Assembly (NCBI GenBank): GCA_024103355.1 | Contig: JAGFIU010000044.1 | Location: forward strand, 1-64,000 | Origin: Bacteroidota bacterium | GTDB lineage: Bacteria; Bacteroidota; Bacteroidia; NS11-12g; UBA955 | Length of the DNA: 64,000 nucleotides | Reading direction: 5' to 3' | Part shown: positions 46,271-55,121 of the stretch, one piece after another | How the letters are laid out: every line of letters begins with the position of its first letter | Numbering within the stretch: position 1 is the first letter of the stretch | Notes under the pieces: generated by a model | Database searches by the model: none | What the model saw: the letters and a program-made list of their open reading frames with translations, nothing else | Told to the model about the DNA's origin: nothing | Made by a program: the position numbers and the translations under genes

Positions 46271-46972
46271 CTACTTCTGAAACTTGTATCCTACACCTCT
46301 GACAGAGATAAAATGGTGGGGATTTTTGGGGTCGCTTTCAAAGTATTTGCGAAAAGCAAGAATAAAATTGTCTATGGTTCTTGTGGAGGGATAGACATTA
46401 TACCCCCAAACGGTTTCCAATATGCGGTTTCGGCTTACAACCTCCCCTTCATTATCAACTAATAACTTAAGGAGTTGTGCTTCTTTTTGTGTGAGATTAA
46501 TGGTGCCATTGATACCACGCGCTTCGAAACTATCAAAGTTGATAAAACAGCCATCATTGCAGAAATGAACAATCTCTGTGTCTTTTATCTGCAAATTTGT
46601 CAAATGTGCACTTCTTTTCAGGAGTTTGTGTACTCTGAGCAATAGCTCTTCAAGGTTAAAGGGTTTTGGCAAATAATCATCCCCACCCATTTTCAATCCG
46701 GCTATTCTGTCTTCCGTGCTTCCTTTGGCAGAAAGAAAAAGAATAGGAACCGTTCTGTCACGTAAGCGTATGGCTTCACAAAGACTTAATCCGTCTTTTC
46801 CCGGCAACATGATATCCAATATCAGTAAATCAAATTTCTGCTCTCCGAAGAATTGTAAAGCTTCCACTCCGTTTCCGCTTGCGGTTACATGATAGCCCTC
46901 CATTTCGAGGTTCAGCACTACCATATCCCTTATATTTTCTTCATCTTCTACTAACAGAATTCTTTTTTTCAT
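46271..46972 (-). CDS. OmpR-family response regulator
   Basis: 233 residues. The receiver domain has the acidic patch EDEEN, the phospho-acceptor Asp in LLILDIMLPGKDG (about residue 53), and the conserved Lys in KPFNLEELLLRVHKLL. The C-terminal winged helix ends with the YPSTRTIDNFILAFRKYFE and VRGVGYKF pattern. It lies 2 nt after the histidine kinase gene, so they form one transcript and very probably a signalling pair. The 164-nt stretch beyond its 3' end (46107-46270) shows no gene. Confidence 0.94.
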   Translation of the reverse strand: MKKRILLVEDEENIRDMVVLNLEMEGYHVTASGNGVEALQFFGEQKFDLLILDIMLPGKDGLSLCEAIRLRDRTVPILFLSAKGSTEDRIAGLKMGGDDYLPKPFNLEELLLRVHKLLKRSAHLTNLQIKDTEIVHFCNDGCFINFDSFEARGINGTINLTQKEAQLLKLLVDNEGEVVSRNRILETVWGYNVYPSTRTIDNFILAFRKYFESDPKNPHHFISVRGVGYKFQK

Positions 46973-46974
46973 TG

Positions 46975-48102
46975 CTAAAATTTAATTTTAATGATGGTTC
47001 CTTTTGGGGTATTTGACAAAATTCCGATTTTTGCTTTGTGGACTTTGAGTAAGTTTTTCACCAAATACAATCCTAAACCGGTTCCTTTTGTGGTTCTGAC
47101 ACTCTCATCTCCAATTCTGTAAAACTGTCTGAAAACTTTTCTGCGCTCTCCTGCAGGAATGCCCACACCTTGGTCTGCAAAACTGAGGGTGCGTGCATAA
47201 GAATCAAGGGTTATCTTTAGTTCAAGAGGAGAATCACCGTATTTTATTGCATTTTCAATGATGTTTTTGAAACAGGTTTTGAGTGAAAGGTAATCTCCCC
47301 ATACTTTTAGTTCTTTGCCGGCTTCTATTGTAATTTCTCCTTTAAAATTCGGGTGATTGCTAAATTCAGAAACAAGTTCTTCAATCAATTTTTTGAGTTC
47401 AACCCAGTCAAACACAGTTTTGAGCTCTTTATGCTCGACTTTGATAGCGAGCAGAAGTTCATCTATCAGATTAGCCAAGCGATCTGTGCTGTTATCAGCT
47501 TTGATAATTAGTTCCTTTTTTTTCTCTTCATCCAGATTTCTCTTCTTGAGCGTTTGTATCATCAATTTGAGGGCTGCCACCGGTGATTTGAGTTCGTGTG
47601 TAACTGCCATCATAAAGTTTTTTTGAAGAATATTGAGGTTTATGATTTTGTCAATACTTGCAAAAATCCAGAAAAAGCCTGCTATCATCAGCAAAATAAA
47701 GAAAATAGATTCGGAGATATAAGCTCTGCGCCTGATTTGATATTCTTTGAAAGTGTTATAAATCAAAGTAGAAGATGGTGTAACTCGAGCTTTTAGTCCT
47801 GTTAAAAATGGTTCAAACTCCAGTAAATATTCATTCTTGTAGTTATCTTTTATAAATTCAAACATCAATGAGGTATCTAATGTATAAATTGATTTTCCAA
47901 AATAGATTCTGCTTCCATCTTCAGCATTAAATTCAGGAACTTTTTGCATCAATTCATGTTCTATCCACCTTGCTTTTAATGTCATATTCTCATTTGCAAG
48001 AATATAATCTGACCTGCTTAAATTTAATAAAGAATAGGTCCACCAAGAAAAGGCACCCGCTAAATAAAGGATAACCAGTATGAGTAAAACTTTTACTTTC
48101 AC
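46975..48102 (-). CDS. Sensor histidine kinase
   Basis: 375 residues. TM1 is at residues about 4-25, an extracytoplasmic sensor of about 110 residues follows, TM2 lies near 135-155. HisKA has the phospho-acceptor in MAVTHELKSPVAALKLM; HATPase_c has NIIENAIKYGD (N box), ADQGVGIPAG (G1) and GTGLGLYLVKNLL (G2). The start is GTG at 48102; no ATG is available upstream in frame. The sensed signal is unknown. It is followed by its regulator 2 nt later and is divergent from a cytochrome b5-like gene. Confidence 0.93.
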   Translation of the reverse strand: MKVKVLLILVILYLAGAFSWWTYSLLNLSRSDYILANENMTLKARWIEHELMQKVPEFNAEDGSRIYFGKSIYTLDTSLMFEFIKDNYKNEYLLEFEPFLTGLKARVTPSSTLIYNTFKEYQIRRRAYISESIFFILLMIAGFFWIFASIDKIINLNILQKNFMMAVTHELKSPVAALKLMIQTLKKRNLDEEKKKELIIKADNSTDRLANLIDELLLAIKVEHKELKTVFDWVELKKLIEELVSEFSNHPNFKGEITIEAGKELKVWGDYLSLKTCFKNIIENAIKYGDSPLELKITLDSYARTLSFADQGVGIPAGERRKVFRQFYRIGDESVRTTKGTGLGLYLVKNLLKVHKAKIGILSNTPKGTIIKIKF

Positions 48103-48138
48103 GCCTCAAAATTTGACCCTTCAAAATTGCATTAAATT

Positions 48139-48384
48139 ATGGAAAATGAATTGCCTGAATATACAATAAGACAACTTTCTCTTCGCAACGGACAAGACAA
48201 ACCCGAAATATGGATTGCTTACAAGGGCTTTATCTATGATGTCAGCAACAGCCGTTTATGGCGGAACGGAAAACATTATGAACATTGGGCAGGACAAGAT
48301 TTAACAGACGAACTCAAGGATGCGCCCCATTCCAATTGGGTATTTGACAAGTTTAAGATAATCGGGAAACTCATATATAAATAA
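48139..48384 (+). CDS. Small cytochrome b5-like heme/steroid-binding domain protein
   Basis: 81 residues, just one domain. It has the order seen in small prokaryotic cytochrome b5 relatives: TIRQLSLRNGQDKPEIWIAYKGFIYDVSNSRLW, then HYEHWAGQDLTDELKDAPHSNW. The two histidines in HYEHWAG and APHSN are the likely heme or ligand contacts. There is no export signal. It may bind heme or another small ligand in the cytosol; function unknown. Confidence 0.8.
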   Translation: MENELPEYTIRQLSLRNGQDKPEIWIAYKGFIYDVSNSRLWRNGKHYEHWAGQDLTDELKDAPHSNWVFDKFKIIGKLIYK

Positions 48385-48457
48385 TACACTTTCACCGATT
48401 TGAATCGCAATTTCTGATTTCTTGAAATTTTTATTTAGACTTATTCTTAATAATAAA

Positions 48458-48465
48458 TACATTTG
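48458..48465 (+). promoter_or_regulatory. -7 promoter box for the membrane protein at 48486
   Basis: TACATTTG lies 20 nt upstream of the ATG. The overlapping TTTGC-ACAC-GCAAA (48462-48475) closely matches the repeat at 44664-44677. Confidence 0.5.
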
Positions 48466-48485
48466 CACACGCAAAATCAAAACGA

Positions 48486-49370
48486 ATGAATAAGATTGGA
48501 TTAAGAAACGGAATACTGTCATTTATCATTGTACTATTGCTAATGCCTATCGGACATGCCATTATGATTTTAAACGAGGAACTACTTCTTCATCATAAAT
48601 ACTTAGGTGCAGTGATTATGGGTATTTTAGGTGTAGCGATTTTTGTTTGGGGAATTATTGCAGAAAAGAGGCACACATTCGCCACATTAATGGGTTTTTT
48701 GGGAGGAGTATTGGTATGGACAGGTTGGATAGAGTTTTCATTCGTATGGATTGCAGAAAAGAATAATGTTGCACCATTGATGGGAAACGGAGATATAGCA
48801 ACAAAACCGGAATATTTAGTTATGTTATCATCAATTGGTTTGTTGGCAACTGTATGCTTATTTTATTTATTTTCAAGGAGTAATTGTACCTTCTTTATTT
48901 GGTTTCAAAAAATATTCGGTTATAGAGATAAGGTAGTACTAAGTCAGAGTGGGTTTAAAAGACCTTTAGCTGTATCAACATTCAGTGAAACAATAATGAT
49001 TCTATGGTTCTTCTATATTTTATTATTGGTAGTTTATGATAAGCAGATTGCCGGAGACAGACATCCTGCCACATATATTACAGGATTTGGGTCATTGTTA
49101 TGGTCTATGTATCTATTTGCTAAACTGATAAAGATTCAGAATTTTGACTATGCAATTCGCTATGCAATTCCTACTGTTATAATATTTTGGAATTTCATTG
49201 AAGTAATAGGAAGATGGGAAGTATTTGATGAAATATGGGTTGAACCTATCAAATATTGGTGGCAGGTCTCATTGTTCTTTATAGCATTTATAGCACTCTT
49301 CATTCTATTTATCATAAGTCCTAAGTTCCAAAGAAAGCACAAGCACGCTACAGCAGGGCTAAGTAAATAA
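48486..49370 (+). CDS. Polytopic membrane protein, unknown function
   Basis: 294 residues with about eight hydrophobic helices: two in the first 60 residues, one near 70-90, one near 110-130 and four in 165-285. It has a positively charged C-terminus (PKFQRKHKHA). Conserved-looking segments include LLLMPIGHAIMILNEELLLHHKYLGAV and DRHPATYITGFGSLLW. I do not recognise a family. Its promoter box is similar to that of the TrpF-like gene. The next gene is convergent, 21 nt away. Confidence 0.7.
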   Translation: MNKIGLRNGILSFIIVLLLMPIGHAIMILNEELLLHHKYLGAVIMGILGVAIFVWGIIAEKRHTFATLMGFLGGVLVWTGWIEFSFVWIAEKNNVAPLMGNGDIATKPEYLVMLSSIGLLATVCLFYLFSRSNCTFFIWFQKIFGYRDKVVLSQSGFKRPLAVSTFSETIMILWFFYILLLVVYDKQIAGDRHPATYITGFGSLLWSMYLFAKLIKIQNFDYAIRYAIPTVIIFWNFIEVIGRWEVFDEIWVEPIKYWWQVSLFFIAFIALFILFIISPKFQRKHKHATAGLSK

Positions 49371-49391
49371 GTGAAATCAGATTGGGTTAAC

Positions 49392-50246
49392 TTATTCCAA
49401 AATAAATTCAGCAGTATTTTCTACAAGTTCATTCAGCATCTCAATATCCTTGCATTTTTTGGGGTCAAATGGATGAGTAGCACCAAAAGTATGACCCGCT
49501 CCTTCCATCTTAATAAAAATAGAGTGAGGAATTGCATTGTAATAATGCTCGGATTCGCTCATAGCTACTGACTCATCCTTGTCTCCGTGAATGAGCAAAA
49601 GAGGAATGGAGAGCTTGTGAATGTTCTTTGGAATATCTAACTTATCCTTATTTTTTAAATAATCTTCATAAAACTGTTTGTAAAGCGGATACACATCTCC
49701 TGTTCTTTTGTTCTCTACCCATACTTTTCCTTCTTTTTCAAGTTGTTCAATGGTAGCGGGTCTGAACAATCTGCCTAAATTGAACGGAGAAGCCCAAAGA
49801 ATTAATCTTTTAATTCGATTGTCATCAATGGCTCTCAACACTGCGGTTGCTCCTCCCCTGCTATGTCCTGCTACAGCAATATTGCCGATTTCTAATCGTG
49901 TCTTTTGTTCGCAGTTTTGCAAAAAATCCAAAACCAACCCAAGGTCTTCAATTTCTTTGGAATAATTATTTTGTCCAAAGGTTTCAAAATCATTGATATC
50001 AACAGGGTTATCAGGGTTAACACCACCATGCGAGAAATTGAATTTGCAAAATGCAATTCCGTAGTTCATGAATTGTTCTGCAAGCCAATTAAAGTGTCCC
50101 CAATCTTTGAACCCTTTAAATCCATGAGCAAAAACAAGTAACGGAAATCGTTTATTCCCTTTGGGTATAAACAAATCCAACAATATTGGTTTGCCGGAAG
50201 CTCCCTTAATCCTTATATTTTTGATTATTTCTTTTTCTTGTATCAT
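49392..50246 (-). CDS. Alpha/beta hydrolase (dienelactone hydrolase/S9-like)
   Basis: 284 residues from the ATG at 50246; the ATG at 50276 would overlap folB by 29 nt. The nucleophile elbow GHSRGGATAV holds the catalytic Ser. HGDKDESVAMSESEHYY holds the acid and GAGHTFGATHPFD the His. The oxyanion-hole region is VFAHGFKGFKDWGHF. The substrate is probably an ester or peptide; unknown. It follows folB after 1 nt in a pepT-folB-hydrolase run. Confidence 0.85.
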   Translation of the reverse strand: MIQEKEIIKNIRIKGASGKPILLDLFIPKGNKRFPLLVFAHGFKGFKDWGHFNWLAEQFMNYGIAFCKFNFSHGGVNPDNPVDINDFETFGQNNYSKEIEDLGLVLDFLQNCEQKTRLEIGNIAVAGHSRGGATAVLRAIDDNRIKRLILWASPFNLGRLFRPATIEQLEKEGKVWVENKRTGDVYPLYKQFYEDYLKNKDKLDIPKNIHKLSIPLLLIHGDKDESVAMSESEHYYNAIPHSIFIKMEGAGHTFGATHPFDPKKCKDIEMLNELVENTAEFILE

Positions 50247-50247
50247 A

Positions 50248-50589
50248 TCATTTAATTTCTCTTTCAATTTCAACACCTACTGTTTCAACAAATTTGTTCA
50301 TAAATGCAGGGTTTATTTTGTAAATATTAAGCAGCACTTTGCATTGAGAAAATTGCTTTGCTACTGTTTGAAAAATAGTTTCAGCCCAATCTTCAATCCA
50401 TATAAAACCTTTGTCAGCACTTGAAATAACAATATCACAAAGCATTTCATAATCCGGTATATGTTTGGGTTGTGAGTCAAAAGTTAGTTTGATATTAACC
50501 CTAAAGCGGTTTTCCACCAAAGATTCTTCGGAATATACACCTGCTTTCTTTATCACTTCAATCCCATTTGCAAAAACGCTGTACATCAT
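50248..50589 (-). CDS. folB: Dihydroneopterin aldolase-like protein
   Basis: 113 residues, the usual FolB length. The N-terminal VFANGIEVIKKAGVYSEESLVENRFRVNI aligns with the FolB start (F-x-G-Y-E-V..GV..EE...NRF). The pterin-binding Tyr lies in HIPDYEML and the catalytic Lys in NIYKINPAF. The C-terminal FVETVGVEIE matches the family end. FolB splits dihydroneopterin to make the folate precursor 6-hydroxymethyl-dihydropterin. It starts 9 nt after pepT and ends 1 nt before the hydrolase gene. It could have diverged in function, since the N-terminal catalytic segment is unusual (IKKAGVY rather than GYHGVY). Confidence 0.72.
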   Translation of the reverse strand: MMYSVFANGIEVIKKAGVYSEESLVENRFRVNIKLTFDSQPKHIPDYEMLCDIVISSADKGFIWIEDWAETIFQTVAKQFSQCKVLLNIYKINPAFMNKFVETVGVEIEREIK

Positions 50590-50598
50590 ACTGTTTGA

Positions 50599-51849
50599 TT
50601 ATGCTTTTTCTTCCCAGATTGCAGCAAGATGAACCACAACTTCAGCAGCTTTTGCCATATCCTGAACACTAATCCATTCTCTTTTGGAATGAATTCCCTG
50701 CATTCCTGTAAAGATATTAGGACAAGGCAGCCCCATATAGCTCAAACGACTTCCGTCAGTTCCACCTCTGATGCTTTCGGTAATGACTTCCAATCCTGCC
50801 CTTTGAATGGCCTTAGCAGCATTTTCAGCCACCTGCGGATATTGGTCTAATACCTTTTTCATATTTCGATACTGCTCTTTAATAGTAAATTGCATTGTAG
50901 CACCGGGATGTGAAGCCAATACTTTTTCTGCAATTTCTTTCAATTTTGTTCCGTGCTCAGCAAGTTTTATATCATCAAAGTCTCTTACAATAAATTCGAT
51001 TACTGCTTCTTCTGCAATACCATCAAAATGAGTGGGATGAACAAATCCCTGCATTCTTTCTGTAGTTTCAGGAGACCATTCATTCTTAGGTAAAGCAGCA
51101 AGGATTTCACCTGCTATTTTCAATGCATTGACCAACTTACCTTTTGCATAACCGGGGTGTGAAATAACACCGAAGATTCTAATAACAGCTTGGTCTGCAC
51201 TGAAAGTTTCTACCTCAAGGCAACCGGCTTCACCACCATCCAATGTATAACCAAAATCAGCTCCCAACCTTTTCATATCTACCTTTGCAGTACCTTCTCC
51301 AATTTCTTCATCAGGGGTAAACATAATCCTGATATCGCCATGTTTGATTTCGGGGTGTTCAATCAAATACTTGGCAGCCTGCATGATAGCAGCAACACCA
51401 CTCTTATCATCTCCGCCAAGCAGCGTATTCCCGGAAGCGGTAATAATATCATCTCCTATTTTTTCCTTTAGATAATGAAAATCATCGGTGCGCAAAACTA
51501 TTGACGTATCATCGGGCAGGGCTATATCGTCCCCATTATAGTTTTTATGCAAAACAGGCTTCACATTTTTTCCGCTGCAATCGGGTGCGGTATCAACATG
51601 GCTGCAAAAACATATAACGGGAATGTTGTTTTTGGTTGAATTGCCTTTGATGGTGGCATATACATACCCATATTCGTCCATCTCAGCATCATTTAGACCC
51701 ATTTGCTTTAATTCTTGTTCTAACAAACGGCTGAGGTCTTTTTGCTTCTCGGTGGATGGATGTAAACCACTTTTGGGGTCGCTTTGGGTATCAATTTTTA
51801 CATACCTGAAAAATCTTTCGGTCAGCTCTTCTTTGTTGATGTTAATCAT
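50599..51849 (-). CDS. pepT: Peptidase T (tripeptide aminopeptidase)
   Basis: PepT cleaves N-terminal residues from tripeptides with two zinc ions. The 416-residue length is normal. Metal ligands: CFCSHVDTAPD, GGDDKSGVAAIMQ, FTPDEEIGEGT, YTLDGGEAGCLE and the C-terminal GIHSKREWISV. The dimerisation domain lies about residues 215-325. It leads the pepT-folB-hydrolase run. Confidence 0.96.
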   Translation of the reverse strand: MININKEELTERFFRYVKIDTQSDPKSGLHPSTEKQKDLSRLLEQELKQMGLNDAEMDEYGYVYATIKGNSTKNNIPVICFCSHVDTAPDCSGKNVKPVLHKNYNGDDIALPDDTSIVLRTDDFHYLKEKIGDDIITASGNTLLGGDDKSGVAAIMQAAKYLIEHPEIKHGDIRIMFTPDEEIGEGTAKVDMKRLGADFGYTLDGGEAGCLEVETFSADQAVIRIFGVISHPGYAKGKLVNALKIAGEILAALPKNEWSPETTERMQGFVHPTHFDGIAEEAVIEFIVRDFDDIKLAEHGTKLKEIAEKVLASHPGATMQFTIKEQYRNMKKVLDQYPQVAENAAKAIQRAGLEVITESIRGGTDGSRLSYMGLPCPNIFTGMQGIHSKREWISVQDMAKAAEVVVHLAAIWEEKA

Positions 51850-51868
51850 ACGCTCAATTTTATGACTG

Positions 51869-51876
51869 CAAACTTA
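51869..51876 (-). promoter_or_regulatory. -7 promoter box for the pepT operon
   Basis: TAAGTTTG on the minus strand, 19 nt upstream of the pepT ATG, matches TAnnTTTG. Confidence 0.5.
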
Positions 51877-51953
51877 TTGGTTTTGAAGAGGAAATCGGGA
51901 GATAAAATATTTTTTTGGATAATGGTATGAATGCAATAGGACAAAAACAGGAA

Positions 51954-54900
51954 CTACCTTATCAGATGAATTACGCCATTGGTTTCAATATTGGTTTTCT
52001 TATTTCTTTCGGTTGTAATTAAATAATAATAAACACCCGTTGGTAATTCTTCTCCGGTATTGTTAATCCTGCCATTCCAACATTCAGTTGCCAAATTTCC
52101 CTTATAGACCACCAATCCCCATCGATCATAGATTACAATTTTACCTTGTTCGCACTCATCAGAAATTCCTAAAACACGGTAACAGTCATTCAGCCCGTCA
52201 TTGTTAGGAGTGAATACATTGGGAATTTGAAGATTGGTAAAAGGATATTCGGCAAATACCAAAGTGGTATCCAATGAGTCAATACAACCATTGTCAGGAT
52301 TTTCAAGTCTAAGAACAACCTTAAAAATTCCTCCGTGTGGAAATTGATGAACAGGATTGTCTTCAAAAGACTTAGAACTATCACCAAAGTCCCATTCCAA
52401 AATGGCATGTTTATCTTCTGTTGTGTTCTTAAATCTTGTTTCTAATTCACAAAATGAATTTTCAAATTCAAATTGTGGTTTAGGGCCTTTGAGTACCTCA
52501 ATGGTTATGCTTGCAGAATCAATATTATTACAACTGAATGAATCAGTAATCATAAGTTTTACAGAATACAAACCTTCATTATCAAAAACATGAGATGGAT
52601 TTTGTGTAGTATCTGTAGTTCCATCACCAAAATCCCAAAGAAAATTTTTCCCTCCAATAGATTTATTATTAAAATCTACGGTCAATGGACTGCATCCCGA
52701 GATAGGGGCTGCATCAAAGTCAGCATCGATATTATATGTAACTTGAAAATCAATTTTGAAAGCAGCATTGCTGCATCTGCGGCTAAAGTTTTTTGTAAAT
52801 ACTGCATCTGAAGTGATAGGAAAATCACTTAGGAAAGATTGAGAAAAGTTGTTGGGACAGCTTGCACAAACTGATTGATATATTACTCCATTTTTGTCAA
52901 ACCTGCTTGTTCCGCCATCCACATGGTCTTGTGTCATTGAGCCTCCAAAATAGGTAGCATATATTAAGTTTTTAAGTTCTCTACTCAAGACAATCAAATA
53001 AAAATCATTATTATCAGTTGTCTGCTGGATTGCATTGGGTGTTATGGGTAAATCCTTTGTAGAGCCTGCATTTAAATCGATATCAGCACCCCATCCGGAA
53101 AAATAAATATTATCACATTTATCAACCAGGAAAGCAGATGGAGACAAATCTGGTTTATTAGCACCGGTTCTGTTTCCAAATGTTGTAACTAGATATATTG
53201 AGTCTAAATTTTGATTGATTTTTCCAATAAACTGTCCTGTTTGATTTTGACCGTATGTTCCTTGACTTCGAACCATACTACCGCGAGTTTGGCCTGAGAA
53301 ATAAATATTTTTTTCCGAATCAAAATCTAAAAAATACACTTGGTCATAGTCATTAGTGCCAAAGAAAGTAAAGTCTTTTAGAATTCCGGAATCCTTGTAA
53401 TAACTGGTAATGAAACCATCGGCAATTCCACCCTGATATGATTGGGTTACTCCATTTGCAAATACATCCAATCCATTACTGGACGTACCTCCTGAAACAA
53501 ATACAAGAGAATCTATCACTTTAATTGAATATGCTGCATCATGACCTGATGAGCCTAAAAAGGTTGACCATTGAATTGTCCTGAGTGAAGAATCAATTTT
53601 CATCACCACTCCATCAATTGCACCGCCAAATATTGTTTGTGTAACACCGGAAGTAATAGGAAAATCACCTGAACTTGTGCATGTAGCCAAATACACCATA
53701 TTGGCAGAATCAACATAAACATCTCCCCTGAAATCGTCAGCATAATTAAATCTAAGTAATCCATTATTAATTCCGTCATCAGATACGCCTCCAAGAAAAC
53801 TTCCTCCCAATAATGTAGAACCATCCTCTGAGAGTTTAAGAACCACAAGATCATATCCCCCATTAAAACTTGTATCATAGCCAAAACTGTCAACCGGGAA
53901 GTCATTAGAATTGGATGTTCCAAATACAATCAGATTATCTTCGTTGTCAATTACAAGACTGTGCGGGTGTTCATTGCGATGTCCACCAAGATAAGTAGCA
54001 TACAAAAGAGATTTGCCGTCTGCTGCATACTTGCTGATAGAAATATCACAAGGGAGATTTATGGGAGGTTGTCCCCCTGTGCTACCACCATAATGGGTTT
54101 GGAAAGCACCGATTGTCCATGGATATTCACCATCATCTCCATCCACAATTCCTCCTGCATACAAATTCCCATGAATATCGTAAGTAGCTGTGAATCCAAA
54201 ATTATCTCCCAATGACCCGCTATAGGTCGAAAAAACCAAAATAGGGTCAATAATCAATTCTATATTGGGATTATAATTACCAAGAGAATAGAAGATTGAG
54301 CTATCTCCGGGGTTTATTGAATATTTGCAATCAATAAATATTTTTTGACCCTCAACTAATTGCCAGACCAATGGTTTGCTTTCTTTGACTTCTCCCAATG
54401 AAGTTTTAATAACCAACTCTCCGTTTTCGTTCAGAGAAATACCATCTGCACCGTCAATTCTAAACGCAACTTTGCTAAAATCCGCATGAGGGCTTATAAT
54501 CAATTCGTGTTTGGGATGAAAATTCGGAGCATATACTCTCCAATCTATGCCATCATAAAGTGAGTTTAACGTAACACTTTTAACAACCGGAACTTTACCT
54601 TTCCAACGTCTTGAATCATTTCCAATGAAATAATTATAATAAAATGAGTAATTGTCAGTTTCCAGCGATTTAGCACCCTTTGTATTCAACCATTTGAAGC
54701 GCAGTGCATGATGATTGACTGTGAACTCTGTATCAAGGTCGTAATGATTTTGGTGAATCAACTTTCTTAACTCTTCCAAGCCATCTTGTTGATTGATTTT
54801 GAGAGTATAACCATCCTTTTCCAAATAGAACCAAGAACCGTATAGTTCCGCTCTGAATAAAAATGGCGCATCCCATTGTCCTTGATTTTTAACCAAAAAC

Positions 54901-54998
54901 CAAGACTGAGATTCTTCTTGAGAAAATCCTATACCGGCAAAGCTGATTAGCAAAGCTATCAAGGAAAAGCAGAACTTTGAGAAAAAAGAATCCGACAT
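51954..54998 (-). CDS. Secreted SBBP-repeat/PKD protein with T9SS type B sorting domain
   Basis: 1014 residues. A signal peptide (to about IGFSQ) is followed by the VKNQGQWDAPFLFRAEL start of the DUF7948-type domain (about 30-240). A beta-propeller of SBBP repeats comes next: GNLYAGGIVDGDD, LLYATYLGGHRNEHPHSL, TIQWSTFLGSSGHDAAYSI. Two PKD domains (FLWDFGDGTTDT, LEWDFGDSSKS) follow from about residue 760. The last 90 residues are the CHU_C type B sorting domain: IPNVFTPNNDGLND, YDRWGLVVYKG, WNGRINNTGEELPTGVYYYLI. It reaches the surface by the type IX system. Function beyond display or adhesion is unknown. Confidence 0.88.
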   Translation of the reverse strand: MSDSFFSKFCFSLIALLISFAGIGFSQEESQSWFLVKNQGQWDAPFLFRAELYGSWFYLEKDGYTLKINQQDGLEELRKLIHQNHYDLDTEFTVNHHALRFKWLNTKGAKSLETDNYSFYYNYFIGNDSRRWKGKVPVVKSVTLNSLYDGIDWRVYAPNFHPKHELIISPHADFSKVAFRIDGADGISLNENGELVIKTSLGEVKESKPLVWQLVEGQKIFIDCKYSINPGDSSIFYSLGNYNPNIELIIDPILVFSTYSGSLGDNFGFTATYDIHGNLYAGGIVDGDDGEYPWTIGAFQTHYGGSTGGQPPINLPCDISISKYAADGKSLLYATYLGGHRNEHPHSLVIDNEDNLIVFGTSNSNDFPVDSFGYDTSFNGGYDLVVLKLSEDGSTLLGGSFLGGVSDDGINNGLLRFNYADDFRGDVYVDSANMVYLATCTSSGDFPITSGVTQTIFGGAIDGVVMKIDSSLRTIQWSTFLGSSGHDAAYSIKVIDSLVFVSGGTSSNGLDVFANGVTQSYQGGIADGFITSYYKDSGILKDFTFFGTNDYDQVYFLDFDSEKNIYFSGQTRGSMVRSQGTYGQNQTGQFIGKINQNLDSIYLVTTFGNRTGANKPDLSPSAFLVDKCDNIYFSGWGADIDLNAGSTKDLPITPNAIQQTTDNNDFYLIVLSRELKNLIYATYFGGSMTQDHVDGGTSRFDKNGVIYQSVCASCPNNFSQSFLSDFPITSDAVFTKNFSRRCSNAAFKIDFQVTYNIDADFDAAPISGCSPLTVDFNNKSIGGKNFLWDFGDGTTDTTQNPSHVFDNEGLYSVKLMITDSFSCNNIDSASITIEVLKGPKPQFEFENSFCELETRFKNTTEDKHAILEWDFGDSSKSFEDNPVHQFPHGGIFKVVLRLENPDNGCIDSLDTTLVFAEYPFTNLQIPNVFTPNNDGLNDCYRVLGISDECEQGKIVIYDRWGLVVYKGNLATECWNGRINNTGEELPTGVYYYLITTERNKKTNIETNGVIHLIR

Positions 54999-55009
54999 AG
55001 TAAACGCTT

Positions 55010-55017
55010 CAAAGGTA
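55010..55017 (-). promoter_or_regulatory. -7 promoter box for the SBBP/PKD protein gene
   Basis: TACCTTTG on the minus strand, 11 nt upstream of the ATG at 54998. The leader is very short. Confidence 0.5.
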
Positions 55018-55105
55018 GTTATTAAAGAGAAATCTTATGTTTTGAAGTTTATGAATTGAAGTTCTATGAGAAAACAAATTTTCATTCAATTAACCCTGCA
55101 ATTTT

Positions 55106-55113
55106 TACCTTTG
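55106..55113 (+). promoter_or_regulatory. -7 promoter box for tilS
   Basis: TACCTTTG lies within the in-frame upstream extension of tilS and ends 8 nt before the ATG at 55122. This argues for the internal start. Confidence 0.5.
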
Positions 55114-55121
55114 CCGTACTA

